This document shows positions 1 through 13,800 of a DNA stretch of 64,000 bases, one piece after another. This stretch comes from Eopsaltria australis (Eukaryota > Chordata > Aves > Passeriformes > Petroicidae): contig JAVTVJ010000070.1 of the NCBI GenBank assembly GCA_034509425.1, positions 2,108,001-2,172,000 on the forward strand, in the 5' to 3' direction. The translations under genes were made by a program, and so were the position numbers. The first letter of the stretch is position 1; the number at the start of each line of letters is the position of its first letter. The notes below the pieces were generated by a model. That model was not told where the DNA came from, did not search any database, and saw only the letters and a program-made list of their open reading frames with translations.

Positions 1-576
1 TTCAGGGTTTGTTCTGCTTTTTTAGTAGCAGTGATACATTTTTTAGTAGTAGTAGTAATACATTTTTGACAAAATTTTTCACCATTTTCATGTAACGGAG
101 GCTTTCAATTGGCATTGACATTCAGAATTAGCAAAGAAATACCACTTTTGCCCAGGCAACCTGAGTAAAACTATTGCCAGGAACAGTAACATCTTCCCTC
201 CACCTCTGGGATCTATCAAGCAGTAGAGCTTCAATAGTGCAAGAGTACTCACGTACAAATAGATATTAACCTTTAGGAATACCTGGCAGAAGATGGCATC
301 GTTTTAGAACACTACTTCAGTATTTTGCTCTAAAATTTAGTAGCAAGTTTCACTCACATCTCTACTGTTTAGACAGAAAGAGGACATGACAGCACCTTTA
401 GCCCTGCTTGGATGTGGCATGAACTCAGGATCCTTGAAGCTGACATCTATTCCTACTTATGAACTAGGATGCAAGATCCCTACAAAAATGATCCTGTGTT
501 GTAGCAAGGTAGAGACAGTGCAGAGAAGAGCAAATATAGGAAGCAAGAATATGCATCTATACAGCATACATACACA

Positions 577-602
577 TGTGTGTGTGTGTGTGTGTGTGTG
601 TA
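577..602 (+). repeat. (TG)n microsatellite, about 12-13 units
   Basis: An uninterrupted TG run following ACACA, so the site reads (CA)(TG)n. Intronic and probably length-polymorphic. Confidence 0.95.
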
Positions 603-3600
603 TGAAATAATGAAGCAGAACTCTGCAGTCTGTACAGAGGAGATCTTTAGCCAATGTGCTGTAGAACATTAGTATAACATGTAAAGGAATTGTAGGATTT
701 ATGCCTTGTGTCACTCATTTGTCTGCATTCAGCCTCAGACCTAGTCTCTGCTATCTGGAAAAGAAGAAAACCCAATCTCTGACACCGCCAATGAGCAATG
801 TGCCAGAGTAAGCTGAAAGTTAACTCAGCTTCCTGATGAATTCATTGGGTCAATTCTGTACTCTGGTCTGAAGGATGACACATGAGAAATAATTTTTGCT
901 AGAGGATGGGCCATCTTTAAGGAAATATCAAATTGTTCCATTTTCTACGGGAAAGGAAACAAAACAAAAGTAAGCAAAACATCTAAAAGCTACAAGAAAA
1001 TCCACCCATCCTGTGCCCTTTAATCACTTGAAAGCCCTCTTCTCACCTCTGAAACTTCCACGCACACTAGGCTAGTTCTCCTTTCCCTGTGCTCACTGGG
1101 GATGCTCTAGCTCATAAATTGTTTGTCCTCTTTCTATCATTTCCCAAGAGTTCAGTTTTGCACTTCCAAAACTTTGTTTCTTTAGCCTTTCTCTTGTGTT
1201 CTTTGTTCTTTATGCAAAATGATGCTGTTTTTCCTTCACCTTTCACTATCTCTGCTGAATCACCCTAAAACCTTATGTTTTATCTTAAAGCTTTTGAAAA
1301 ATTCAAATTTATGTAAAGGATTCTGACTACGATCACCTTAATCTTTTTCCTTGTCATACAACTTCCATTTATTTTCTAACCATTCCACTCTATTTAGAAA
1401 CTACTCTCTGTTCCAAAATCTGCTTTGAAACTCTCTGTTGTCTCATTCTCATGGCAAATATTTCTTCTCAGCTTTTGCTCCATGCCATCTTTACTGTGCA
1501 TGTTTGTCTTGTTATTTAGATGCTAAGTCCATTGGGGTACATGATGTCAGTTTGTTTATGTTTATAATGCTCAGTGTAATATTATTGCCCTCTGTAAAGC
1601 AATAGTGAAGGCACATTAAGACTGATAAGTCAATTTGAAAGAAAGCCTCCAATGATTAATGAAATTGTCAAATCAACTAGGACACCTGCTAATCATTTTT
1701 GAGGTACTGACAAATGTAACAGCTGTTAATTATACCAGCTGTAGCCTGCTTAGTGCTCAGGCAGATTTACTATCATTAAAATAGCAGAAATTTTCTAAAA
1801 GTTACTTTGTCATTGTTTCCTTCCCTTCACAATACCTGCTGAAATAAGAAATATAGTGTACTGGATTTTGCTTGTTAATGAGTTATTTAGGTTTAAGCTC
1901 CCACAAGCCCCACTATGTGGAGAAGGAGCACAGGCAGACACAGAGGGTTGAAGCAGTCAACAGAAGAAAGGACTGCACTTAGAAAACTAATTTTCCTCTA
2001 AGTATGGTAGATTGCAGCTCTCTGAAGCAGAGTCCTTGCTTTCAAAAAACCAATTTCTGGCAGATTGCAGAGGTTATTCCCCTTTGGTTTTCCAGCATCA
2101 GACAGGAGATGGGAATGGTGGACCCTCTCTCAGGAGGCTGGCAGCTTCACAAAAAAACAGATGGGACCTGACAGGCTATTTCCAAGAGATGGAGTCTCTG
2201 AAGCAGGAAGTAGGGATGCCTGAACGACTATGAGGAAAGCTGCTTTTAAATTGGGTGAATCAAGGACTCTTTTGACAGGAAGCAGCATCCGTTCACAGGC
2301 TACCAACTGTCCTCTTTGTTATGTGACAGTCTCCTCAGTCAAAGGTTGTGCTATGAACTGCGAATTTTTTGGTTAGGGTAATGTTTGACCTGTGCAACAC
2401 AAGCTGTCTCTACATGATTTTGATGAGAACCATTTGTTTTGCCGTGTCAGTGGTTGCCCCCCCTCAGTCTCCAGCCCCGCCTCCCTGATCACTTCATAAC
2501 CTCCTCATTCTGAGCCGGCATTTGAGTTTCACCCACAAGGGACTTGAAGCATCCCACTTTTTCTTATTTCCTACAAATGCTTTAAACTAAAAAGAAATTA
2601 TTTTCTGAAAATACTTTAAATTTAAACAGTTGGAGATTTACTTGTGAGAACCTTTGAAATTCAAATCTCTCATCTTGAAAATGTAATTGAGTGTTTGCAG
2701 AAGATGCACGTTGCATGTCAGAAAAAGGCTGTCCCCAAGGAGCTAGCTCTGTGCTTTGCAGGCATGCAAGCAGGTACTTCTCTTCACCAGCTGCAGGAAA
2801 GCAAGCCAGGTTTTAGCAACTGATGAGAATAAGCTCATCAGTTAAAAATAAAAAAAATCCAAGAAGGCTGGATAAAAAGGGCTGATATGCAGGTCCTGAT
2901 CTAGTTAGCTGAACAATGGTGTTAAGCTTGTAGTTATTGGAGAAAGGGAGAAAGATGGATACTCCAGAGGGCCACTCAGCTCTTAGATACGCCTTCTACT
3001 AACAGAAATGTACCAAAAATGCAGATATAGGTTTGGTCCATGGCTCATATGCAAGACAATCTGTTTGGACTCTTTCTCAGTGCAGGAAAGGACCTGAAAA
3101 ACTTGAGATCTTGCCTACAAGGGGGGGTATGAAAATGCACTTTGGAATTGATGCCAATTTCAAACAATTGCCTTGCAGCAGGTGCTTTCCATCCTTAAAA
3201 AAAGGGAGACAGAAGTAAAAGCTCACCAACACAGGTGAATCTAAATATGGCCTGATCCCAAGAAGTGAAAGTTATAGCAAAGTCCGTGAAGTGATTCTGC
3301 AGCTTTAAATGTCTTCCTGTCTTTGTGCTCCTGGGCTGTGGCACGGTCTGGTGTGACTCCCTGGAATCACTGCTGATGCCATGGATGCCTCTGAGAGCTG
3401 GTCTGTGGGCAACTCTGTGCCCCATCCTCTCTTGAGGATTTTTAGAAAGCAGCTTTATCATTGTGCCTTGTTGAGCTATTCCTGACACAACCAAAAGTCA
3501 TAATTAATGTCAGACAGCTTTGTATCTTGTCAGAAAACATTATATCTTGTACAGACTTTCAATATGTCTTTAAGCAGCTTTCTGTCTTCCATGAAAGGCA

Positions 3601-6286
3601 CTTCACCCTAATATAGTTAATAGAGTTATTGCTTGTTGCAACATTAGGAGAGATTTCTAATATCTCCTGTCATCATTAACATGTATTTAAATGGATTTCA
3701 AAGATGTAGGAAATTAAAACCAGTGTAATGTAAACATTATGTCAAGTTGGATTTTTGATGCAAATCAATGTATTTATAGCTGTGCACCCATTCACACAAG
3801 GGTATGCATTTCTTCATTGAGTTTTAATTAATAGAATCCTTGCCAATTCCTCTTTAGACCTTTATTATTCCTTTCTTTTAATGCACTTCATTCATCACTT
3901 TTAAAAATTAGACCAATTTAGTTGCATAATTTGAAACCATAATTGAATGTGCTAGCTACTCTCAGACTTTACAAGTTAATCAAATGGCATAGTTTTAAAC
4001 ACATTTTCAGTGCATGGGAAAAACTGTGTCAGCGACCAACCAGCCCATTTAAAATGGGAAACTCTCATTCTAAGCCAGGCTCTGTGCTGATTAAACTTCT
4101 TCTCCAGACTAAATTTTTCCAATCCCTGATAAAAAATAATAACATAATACTATGTGGAAGGATTAATGAAGTGCAATTCTAGTTAAGAATGGGAAATGAC
4201 AAATAAATGAAAAATCCTATCTGAGGTGGAAAAGAGATGTGTAATTGAACAGCACTAGAACCATATGTCAAATGCCTTCACAGAAAGAGTCAGGAAAGGA
4301 AAATCCCAACAGTATCTCAGTGAAAACACCAGCACAACTGCTTCTCCATACTACAGTGCTGTGGACTCACCAGGGACATCTTACCTGGTCTAGCATTTGA
4401 CAAGTCCCTGTTTATGTGAGCTGTCACCCAAACAATATTTCTTCCCCTCTTCTGTCTCTCTTGGGCTAAAAAAGCTATGCATAAGCTACCAGAAAGAAAC
4501 CCGAAAGTAAATTAGGCAGGACTGACAGCTATCAGAACTAGTGACTACATCAGAAAGTTGCTTTGTTTTAAGCCCTGATATGTTTGAATTGTACCTTCCA
4601 TCAGATTTGCATGGATTTGTGTCAGAAATTATTTGAAAAGTATGGCAAGTAAATAATGTTTCATCTATATAGATGGAACATTTCCAAGGATGGGGTTGGG
4701 GGATGTGAAATAGGAGAAAAGAATATGTGGATTTCCTTGGAGAATAAGGATATGAAAATTCATGGAATGCCATTATGAATGTCCGTAGTATTACTTTGTT
4801 TTCCTACCCCAGCTGTATAACTTTATCAGGAAAAACATAAATGTTTATGTTATTATATTAAAATAAATCTGAATTCTGCTAATGGAAATTACTTAAGCTA
4901 TAGCAGCAGAAAACTAGTTTTGTCAATATATTCTACACCTCTTTTAGAAACCTTTGCTTGTGTGGCTGTATTGATTCTCACTGCAGATATATGCTTCCAT
5001 TTTAATATTATACCTCTGCTTTTTCCTTACTTTGTTGGCTTGTGGGCAAAAATGTTGAGTAAATGTTTCAGTGCAAGCAACGTAATCCTTTGCCTTTCCA
5101 CTCAACAAAAGAAACAGTATTTTTGCAGCAAAGAATAAATAAAATTTAGCAGACTAGAATGTCTTGGAAATTGCATGTTGTTGCTTCATTGATATAGTTA
5201 CTATTAACTCTCTGCGTTCCTTTCTTAGCAGATTTTCTGGACAGCCAATAAAGCCACCCAGCTAATGGCGCCACATGTAGGCAGCAGGATATTTCTTGAG
5301 ACAATAGGCAGTGAGCCCTAGATGTCAGGAAAAAAGAACTGGAAAAGGAAAGGTCAAGTACTGGCAGTGAAATGAGCAACATTTCTTTCCACTGCTCTTA
5401 GTTCTCTCTCCTTTTTTTATTTCTTTGCTGTTAGCATCAACCAAATCTTGTCACTTCCTCTTCACTTCTTGATTCTGGAGTGCATCACCTGTATTGTATT
5501 GATAGACAGTTACTGGTCAGGGCTCTCTCCTCTGGGCTTGTGGCTGTGTTTGTGGGCTACCTCACCTGATTCAGCATGGCCACGAACTCAGGAATTCTGA
5601 TGCTGGTTCTTCTGCAGAAAAGGAAATTATTGCAGCATCATTGCACAGTGATGCTATACATTCAGCTTCAACACTTCTTTTCATTGGTGAAAGCCTAGAA
5701 TAGTTCCAAATCACTGTACTGTTAATTGAACTGTTTATGTATATTTTTATCCTAAATAGAATATAAAATGACTATATTAGATATAATGGAGGGTCTGAGA
5801 GCATTTTGTTGTTCTAAAAAAGACTATTTCTTTCTTAGAGTTTCAATTAATATTTGGCTAAAAGCCAAGGAAAAATAACCAAAGATCTAAAATATACTTG
5901 TCAGACTGATTTTTTTTTCTGATAGATTTATACTTTTAAAAGTAAGTTCGACTAGATTACAACTCCTCAAAACCTGGGCTCATTTCCAAATTTAAGCTTG
6001 AAGATGTATTTCATTTCCACCCTCTATTTTGCTTCCCAGGCACTATCTGCTTTTGGCAATTAATACAAACGTTATGGTGTTTGATTTGCTTCACTGCAGC
6101 ATGTGAAGTCAATTTCTCTTCTTTTGTAGATTTGAAATAGCATAAACCTCTCTGTGACAGTCTTTTACTGCTTATTGAGCTGTGGGCACACACCATCAGA
6201 GTCAGCTGTACAGAATGAATCCCTTTTGTTTTAGTTTAGATACCCTCACTTCGTGCCATGTCAAGGCAGGAGTTTAGGCAGACAAG

Positions 6287-6795
6287 TGTCACAGCTCGGT
6301 TGGAAAGGGTTTATCAGCCATCTGACTAATGACACACACAGCTTTACAGGGGTTATAAGGGCAGTGGGGGGAGCCCCACAGTTAAGAAGATTACACGACC
6401 ACACCAGAGATTAGAGCTTTATTTATTTTTATTATGCAGAATGACATTTCATATATCTCAGGTTGTTCCCATATTCATTTTCCCACACACCCTCACTAAC
6501 AGAGTAGTGTATTAGTAGAGAGTAATGTGTCCAAACAAACCAAACTCTATAATGACCATGTCCAATCAAACTTCCTCTGCCACTGCAAATCCTCTGGGAA
6601 ACAGCTGGTATCTTTAACTGTGGCTGGAGCAGATATCAACATCAAATTTTAGCTGGTATCAGTAAACCTTGTAGAGACACATTTCAAACTTGTTCCTATG
6701 TCAGAATTTCCGCTCAGGAAGAAATATGTTCATTGGACACAGAAAAGAAAAATGACTCATCAAATGCATTTGAGAGTAAAGTCATCCCCTGTACA
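6287..6795 (-). mobile_element. Probable solo LTR in reverse orientation, 4-bp CAAG flanks
   Basis: A 509-bp segment that starts TGTCACAGC and ends CTGTACA on the + strand, so the ends are the TGT...ACA type. It is bounded by CAAG at 6283-6286 and 6796-6799. Read on the minus strand it has an LTR-like order: a CCAAT-type element (GATTGGACATGG), an A/T-rich stretch with AATAAA, and then about 140 bases of R/U5-like sequence ending TGTGACA. A 4-bp duplication would fit an ERV1-type element. The duplication is short enough to occur by chance and I do not recognise the family, so the edges are tentative. Confidence 0.45.
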
Positions 6796-7074
6796 CAAGT
6801 ATCTGTGTAACTCTTCTGTGGTCCAGAACCTGCCTGTTCCCAGCCATAACTGAGAGCAGACTGGAGAGCCTGGCCACTAATGAAGCTGCAGCAACAACCA
6901 AACACAAGGTCAGCTGCCCACCCCACAACCAAAGGATGAATCCTCCTGGATGGCCTGATAGGATTTGACAACCATTTTAACCTGCTCCAGCAGTCCCAGT
7001 ACATGCACCAGATAGAAAAAATGAATATTGCACCCATTGTCCTTAAAGTAATTTTTTAATTCCTCTCTGTGGCA

Positions 7075-7400
7075 CTTCTGGGGGATGGGGTGGAGAGGTG
7101 AGAGGCAGGCATTGATCTCTTCTCTGTGGTGACCAGTGACAGGACCCAAGGGAATGGCCTGAAGTTGTGTCAGGGAAGGTTTAGGCTGGATATTAGAAAC
7201 AGATTCTTCACCCAGAATGGGGCTGAAACAGCTCCCCAGGGAGATGGTCGCAGTACCATCCTGAGAGTTCAAGAAGTGTGTGGACAGTGCTCTCAGGCAC
7301 ATGGTGTGACTCTTGGGGATGGTCCTGTGCAAAGCCAGGAGCTGGACTCAATGATCCTTGAGGATCCCTTCTAACTTCAGCATATTCTGTGATTCTCTGA
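7075..7400 (+). mobile_element. CR1 LINE, 5'-truncated 3' end
   Basis: The sequence contains the standard CR1 phrase for the end of the reverse-transcriptase ORF. The frame at 7126-7374 reads DRTQGNGLKLCQGRFRLDIR, then a degraded remainder through QELDSMILEDPF. It closes with CAGCATATTCTGTGATTCT, the octamer-type CR1 tail. The copy is heavily 5'-truncated, as nearly all CR1 insertions are, and carries many substitutions, so it is inactive. CR1 is the dominant LINE of birds and other reptiles, which supports the organism call. Confidence 0.9.
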
Positions 7401-8955
7401 CTCCTGTTATATTGCAATATCCGTTGAGAATTTGGAAGATGACAATGATCTTTCCTCATCATCAGAGTATTTGCTATTTGTTTCGAACCTCAAAAGACTT
7501 TTTAACAGGGCAAACAAAAAACAACTAATGATGTTTAAGTTAGACTAATGTACCTGCATTTCTTTTTATTCTCCTTTCTAATGATATAGTGGTCATCAGT
7601 CTGGCGTTAAGAGAGCTGTAAGAAGGAAATGAGGAAATTTAGAGAAAAAGTACATCTACCTCACACAAGACAAACCACCCAGAAATACCCAGAAAATACC
7701 CTGAGCAGTGGTTTATAGGCTGAATTTATTTATCTGTCTGTGAGACAACCATTTTTTTAGCCCAGTTACATTGCACTTTAAATTGCACAGTTGTCAAAGT
7801 CAAAGTATTACATGCTTGATATGTGCAGCTAAGAGTTTATTGAGACCAATTAAAGATTTAACAATTATTATTAGTCAAATTACAATGATACTAATAGTCT
7901 CATTTATCCAATTATTAGAGGAAGGTCTGAATAACCATGCAATTTAAATTGTCAGGCAAAAATTTTCCGGTATGTACCCCTTTCTCTGGTGTTACATTCA
8001 TCCTTCCAGTCTTCTTCTAGGCTTAAGGCCATGATGTCAGTTTCACTTGTATGGTATCACAGTCTGAAAAATGGGTAACTGAAATGCAGCATGCCTCTTC
8101 CTAGGCTATCCTGCTGTTGAAAAGACAGGCTTTGTGATTAAATACCTTGGAAATACTGAAAGATGATAGAAAGAGTTATACTCATTCCAAATGTACTTTT
8201 TTTTCAGGGATATCCATTTCTCGCAGCCTTTTTCACAGCCTACTAGAGGGAAAAAGATTTCCTCTTATCCTATTTTCCTCTGAAGAATGAAAAGGTAGAA
8301 AAGGCAAGAATGAAGAAAGCTGAGAAAAAAAGCTCAAGACTAAAATATATTATGTGATAATAAATATGAAGAAAATTAGACACTCTTTAAAATTAAACAA
8401 AGGTGTTTACACTCCCATTCATCTCTACCGTTAACAGATATAGGTCTGGTACTGGAAAAGATATCTGAAAATGTAAAATGTATCAAAACACAGTAACTCA
8501 AATACCATAGAGAGTTATCAAAGATGTAGGTTGTTCACATATCTAATCTCCCCTTAGGTTTGCTCACGCTAAAACATCTGCATTACAGCTTCTTCTCGGT
8601 ACTGTACTCTGGTTGTCCCCACTGACACCACCTGAGGGCTAATGGCTGCACATCTTCAGATCATGTAAAGATTTTTGTGCTCACCTCAGCGAGTGCTGTT
8701 GATTACAAGACCTGTCCCCACACTGCAGGACTGGGAGCTCCTTTGGACACACCATTTTCAAACCATCACACACCTTCTAGTCAGAAAATATTTCACCTGG
8801 TTTGCTTGTTGAATGAGTAAACACCTGCACGCTCAAAGGCCGGAAGCATCACTGCAAGCCTGGGTGTGAGGTGTAGAGCCAGAAAACTGGTCTTATCCAT
8901 GGAAGAGCCAGAACGGAAACCTGAGTCACAAGATACTTACATTCTAGTCTCCATT

Positions 8956-9007
8956 AAAAAAAACAAAAACAAAAACAAAACCAAAAAACAAACAAACAAA
9001 CAAAAAA
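8956..9007 (+). repeat. A-rich (AAAAAC/AAAC)n simple repeat
   Basis: Runs of AAAAAC then AAAC units. It could be a decayed poly(A) tail, but no retroelement body is recognised next to it. Confidence 0.85.
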
Positions 9008-10777
9008 ATCCCCAGTGTTTATGTTCATTGAGTGGTACATGCAATTCCTAAATGCAATTTCTGTAGAAGCAATGTAAATGTGCACTTTTCAGGATTAAAA
9101 GATAGATCTCAGCTTGTATCTAAAGTCATTGGGTAAGACTTACTTAGAAGAAATCAGATTCTTTCATCTCTGTAGATATTTCGGAGTACTCAGGCTGCTC
9201 AAAAAATGAGTCTCAATGTCCAAAGAAGTGTGAGTAGGAGCCCTGCTGTGAAAATTTTGTTATCATAGGTTGGAACTGACATTTATAACAGCAGTAAAGC
9301 AATAGATGGAGCTTAATAGCATGATGCATTCTTGATTACTTCTGTGTACACGTGTCATCTGAGATAGCCTCCGCTATCAGCTGGTATCATCCAATCTTGG
9401 TTAGCAGTCAGGAGACAATGATGTGTCATCTTGTCATGGTTAAAAATAATTCTGTGAAACTCAGAGTATCACACAGTTTGTCAAGTATACTTAATTGAGG
9501 TAAAGCAGCTCATCCACTGATCAAATCCTTAGGGTTTCACAGTGACATAATAGGCTGAAACACATGACAGTATGAATTATGAAGAGTCCTAAACGATAGG
9601 TAAATAATTGGAATTACAAGAATGGAAGTGCATCAGGGGATGCTGGGAGTGCTACAATGATCCTTACATGCAATGCTCTGCTAGGATCTCATTTACTTCC
9701 ATTCTTGATGTTCACACTTCCTTTAATGCACTGATGAGGTATACACAGAATTACAGCTCCAAATGAGCCAATTTGCTTCGTCCTTTTAAACTCTGAATTC
9801 ACACTGGTGTGATTTCTGTCTGATGCCAATTTTTACCTTACCACAGGTAATTTATTGTGTCTTATTTCTGTATTTCCTTTTCAATGAGACATATACCACA
9901 CAGTGGTAAGCTGTGTATTGGCATTGTTTTCCAGGTTTTATTCAGGTTTTGAAAAAAAGTCTGGTCTGATTTGCCCTGACTTGCTTTTGTATTGCTACAG
10001 TTTACTAATTCTCCATAGGGCTGACTGGAACATTATAACTTGTCACATCCTTCAGTACAGGAGGTTCCTCCTGGGTTGCATCTACTCTGAAAGACACTTG
10101 CAAGCCAGACCAAAAAATGAGTGCCATCCATGTGAGCTGATGCTTTTGTGTAAGTTAGGAAGGAAAAGGAAAGCAATCTGAAAAATTATACTGAAATCCA
10201 TGAGTACAAAGGATGCCAGGCACACATCTGGTGGGAGCAAACCATTCCTAAACTAATTTTATTACTGGCTTATGCAATTTGTGGCAACCTACTATTCCTT
10301 TATTTCAAGTCAAAGTCATTCATTTTTTGACAACTTAGTCCAGCCTATGCATGGGAACATATTACCTGGTGTCTGGTGTAGGTTGTTAGTTTCTGCATAT
10401 CCAGTCATATGGCCTGGATATTGAAATCCTCAAAGAAGCCACAGACTCTTCCTAATGTACTGGAAACCAAGGACCCTGGAAAAGCAGCCTCAAGAAGCTG
10501 CCATTTGTGGCTTTTACCTCCCTGGATTTAAAATGCTTTTCTTACAATGGGAAACTGAGTCTTGAAAAATTGCATTCTTTTAGGATGGCTGTCTTTTGGA
10601 GTACAGATAAATAATATGGGAAATTTCCCTATCACCAATGCCTGCTCTCATTTCAAGAAAACAAATGGTAGCTTAGGAGTTCTGTAAATATGCCCCCTTT
10701 CTGTGATATCAAATTAAATATCTGCTTTCTAGTTGCCAATAAAGCACTGTTAGTTGCTCACATTTCACTTACAGCAT

Positions 10778-10830
10778 AAAAAAAAAAAAAAAGAAAAGAA
10801 AAAGCACCCAAAAACCACAAAACCAAAAAA
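10778..10830 (+). repeat. A-rich low-complexity stretch
   Basis: A poly(A) run followed by GAAAAGAAAAAGC and CCAAAAACC-type sequence. No parent element recognised. Confidence 0.8.
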
Positions 10831-13800
10831 CTGAAGTTTCTGTATTATATCAAAGAGTTTCTCAATGAGCTGATAAATCATCTGGGCACTCTATAAGAGC
10901 CTTCTGTTGGAGGCTTTGTAATTCCTCATCATCTTCAAAAAAACCTTTTTTTCTTTCATTTACTCTTAGTTTATGAAATACAAAAGTGAAATCTTATTTT
11001 CTGGTATAAGAAGAAATTTTTAATAGCACACACACACACCATAGGTTGTGATTCTCTCTACTTCTGTAGCTGGGCTCAGTTTAAAGTAGTAGTTCTTTTG
11101 ATCTTTGAACAAGCTATCCTCCTGGAACAGCTGCATTTTTCTGTTTCTAGACTATCAAGTAGAATCAGGATGTACATCAATTGCTCTTATTCCCAGGTTA
11201 GCTGTCCTCTAGCATAAGTCAGAAAAAAAAAAAAAAGAAAAAGGGAAGCAGCGTAAGTAGCATAAAGGTAAGAGGATTTTTCTGCACGAGTTTTTTCTTG
11301 AGTGTGCATACAGTCACCTTTTGTGATGACTGGAAAGAACAAAGAATATTTATCTGGTCTAGCATCTGGCCTCATGACATCATAATTTATATTTCTCATT
11401 TGTCTTCCTCTAAGAAAGGTTTTTCTCATGTGAATAAAATGCTTAGCATACAACAGCTTAGAAATCCAACTGCTTTGTGAGATACTCTTTATTGTTTCTC
11501 CGTCATTTGTGCTTTGCTTTGATTTTCATTAACGCATAAGGAAATTTATCTGCAAATTGAAAAATAATTGCATAAAAGTTTGACTGCTATAGCTGGTTTT
11601 ATTCTAGTTCTTGTGTTTTTAAATATAGTATGATTATCATGGCTAAAAATATTCTTTCTGTCACTTTTTCTAATAGGCTTTCAGTAGTGATGCCTACCAC
11701 AATTTTTCATTTACAGCCTGCAAATCTAACACTCAGAAAAATCACTGTCAGATTTCACTCCTCTTTCTTCAGTGTTTTAGAATGGCACAGTCTCAGAGAT
11801 AAATGAATATGAATCATGTTGATAAATTATTATTTTTATCATTCCAAGCAAAAAGGTCTAGGGCACTCTAGACCCTCAATAGAAGTTCAGAGAGGAAATA
11901 ATCTGCAATAAAAAATTGCGAACAGCTGTTGATCAAGGAAACAAGTCATTATATCAACACTTAAATCAGTGATAGCTGGTTTACAGTGGAGGTAAACAAG
12001 AGAAGACATGCCAAATATCAGGCCAGAAATACATATATTGCCTTTGTAAAATCTTGTTTTCACAAGGGTACTTAGGTACTCTTTAAATGTAATTCAGTAT
12101 CTTAGACAATATTGTAAGATGATATCAATATCTGCTACATTTTTCTATTCATATTCAGTTTCTTCCCTCTGAACTTAACTTTGTGTCTTCATCCTCAGTT
12201 GTTTAACATTCTTTTTTATCTGTTAATCAGGTATAGCTGAAAACAGAAAAAAGGCATAGCCACTATCTAACTACATATATAATGAAAAAATTAGATGATT
12301 ATTTGCAAAACACATATAAGAAAAAATATAAAATTTGAAATCAAAAAGATGGTAAAATTCAGTTGAGTTCTTTACCATTAAAGCCTAAATGAAGTCTTTT
12401 GTTTACTTCCTAGAGACAGGACAACTGCCTCTCACAATTAAGTTAGATTTTCAACACATAGAAGAAATGTTAAGGACCAGAACATTGATTTGAGCCTTAA
12501 CCAAATTACAACTGCTGAAGCATATCAGGATGATTGCAGGCTCCCTCATCTACAATTTAATTGACACCAGTTCTTGGGCACCAATGGCAAGCAATGAAAA
12601 AAAAGGAAGAATTGCATGTTCTCTAGCCACATATTACAGAATACTGTCTATCAGTATCCAAGTACTGACATTCTACCTGTGCCAGGCTCAAATCCTGCTG
12701 AAAAGGTAATGCTGTACATACTTTGCTGTGCTGGGGAACAGTATGCATTAGAGATGAAGCATTTCAGTAAGTGTATAAAAACCTCTAAACCAATCAGTTC
12801 TCTTTTAGCCTAACAGAGTAGATTTGTAGTTGCCATCAGCAAGTCTGATAAACTAGAACAATCAGCTACTCAATGAATTATTATGCAATTTATTCCACAA
12901 AAGCATTTTGAAGTACGAATATGAATTCTGCAGTCAACAACAAGCAAACAACAACAAAAAGAAACATGAATTTCTGTTATTGTTGCTTTCACTATTACTG
13001 CTATTTTCATAGGACCAGCTCTGGCAGTTAGATCTACAAAGAGCCTAATCATCTAAAAGGGGGCTCTGGCAGAGTAGGGCTATTCACATTTGATTAGTGA
13101 GATTCAGGCTATGTCAAATGAAATGTAAAATCCTTTTTACAGTGTAGAGAAGGCTCAAAGGTGATTCAGAGCATCAGTCAGATGTCCATTGCTAGACAGC
13201 ACAGTTAACTATTTGCTGCCTTTGCTCTGCTGAGGTGCAAAGACATCTCACCCTGTGAGTGCCTGGAGCCTACCGAGCTTTCACCAGTAGACTTCCTTTA
13301 ACATCTAACATTTTGGGTTGGCTCAGAAGTATCAGTCCTCCTTGTCACGGAGAATTAGGTAATTGTATTTAGTCTGTGCCCCCTCGTCTCTGATCTTGCA
13401 GTTGCTCTGATTTTACAGTTAACTGCAGGTGATGCCTGGATGTGAAACACGGCTCTGATGATCTACTGACCTCACAGTGCCCCTCCTGGGCACTTAAGAG
13501 CCACACAGCTGAGAAATAAATACAAAGGTTGAAAACTGATCCTGCAAAGAGAAAATGGTGGTGTGTTTGTTTCTGACTTCACAATTTCAGTGCTTCCTGA
13601 AGCTGGAGGCAAGAAGGCTGCAACAAGCTTGATGGCAGTCATGCCAGAGGCAGAGGGTGTGAGCACAGACCCAACTGGAGCCCAGGACCAAACCCTGCAC
13701 TAGGGGTCCTTGAAAGCAGCTGCTTTCAGATTAAGGACCAGAAGCCAGGCCTCTTCCCTCTCCCACCTGCTTAGAAAGTTCTTGTTTCAGAAATGAACAC

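Noticed and set aside
5940..5965. GTTCGACTAGATTAC, resembling part of a tRNA B box
   Set aside because: No A box, no cloverleaf and no terminator at the right spacing.
7126..7374. 82-codon + frame with a protein-like look
   Set aside because: It is the broken end of the CR1 reverse-transcriptase ORF, not a host gene.
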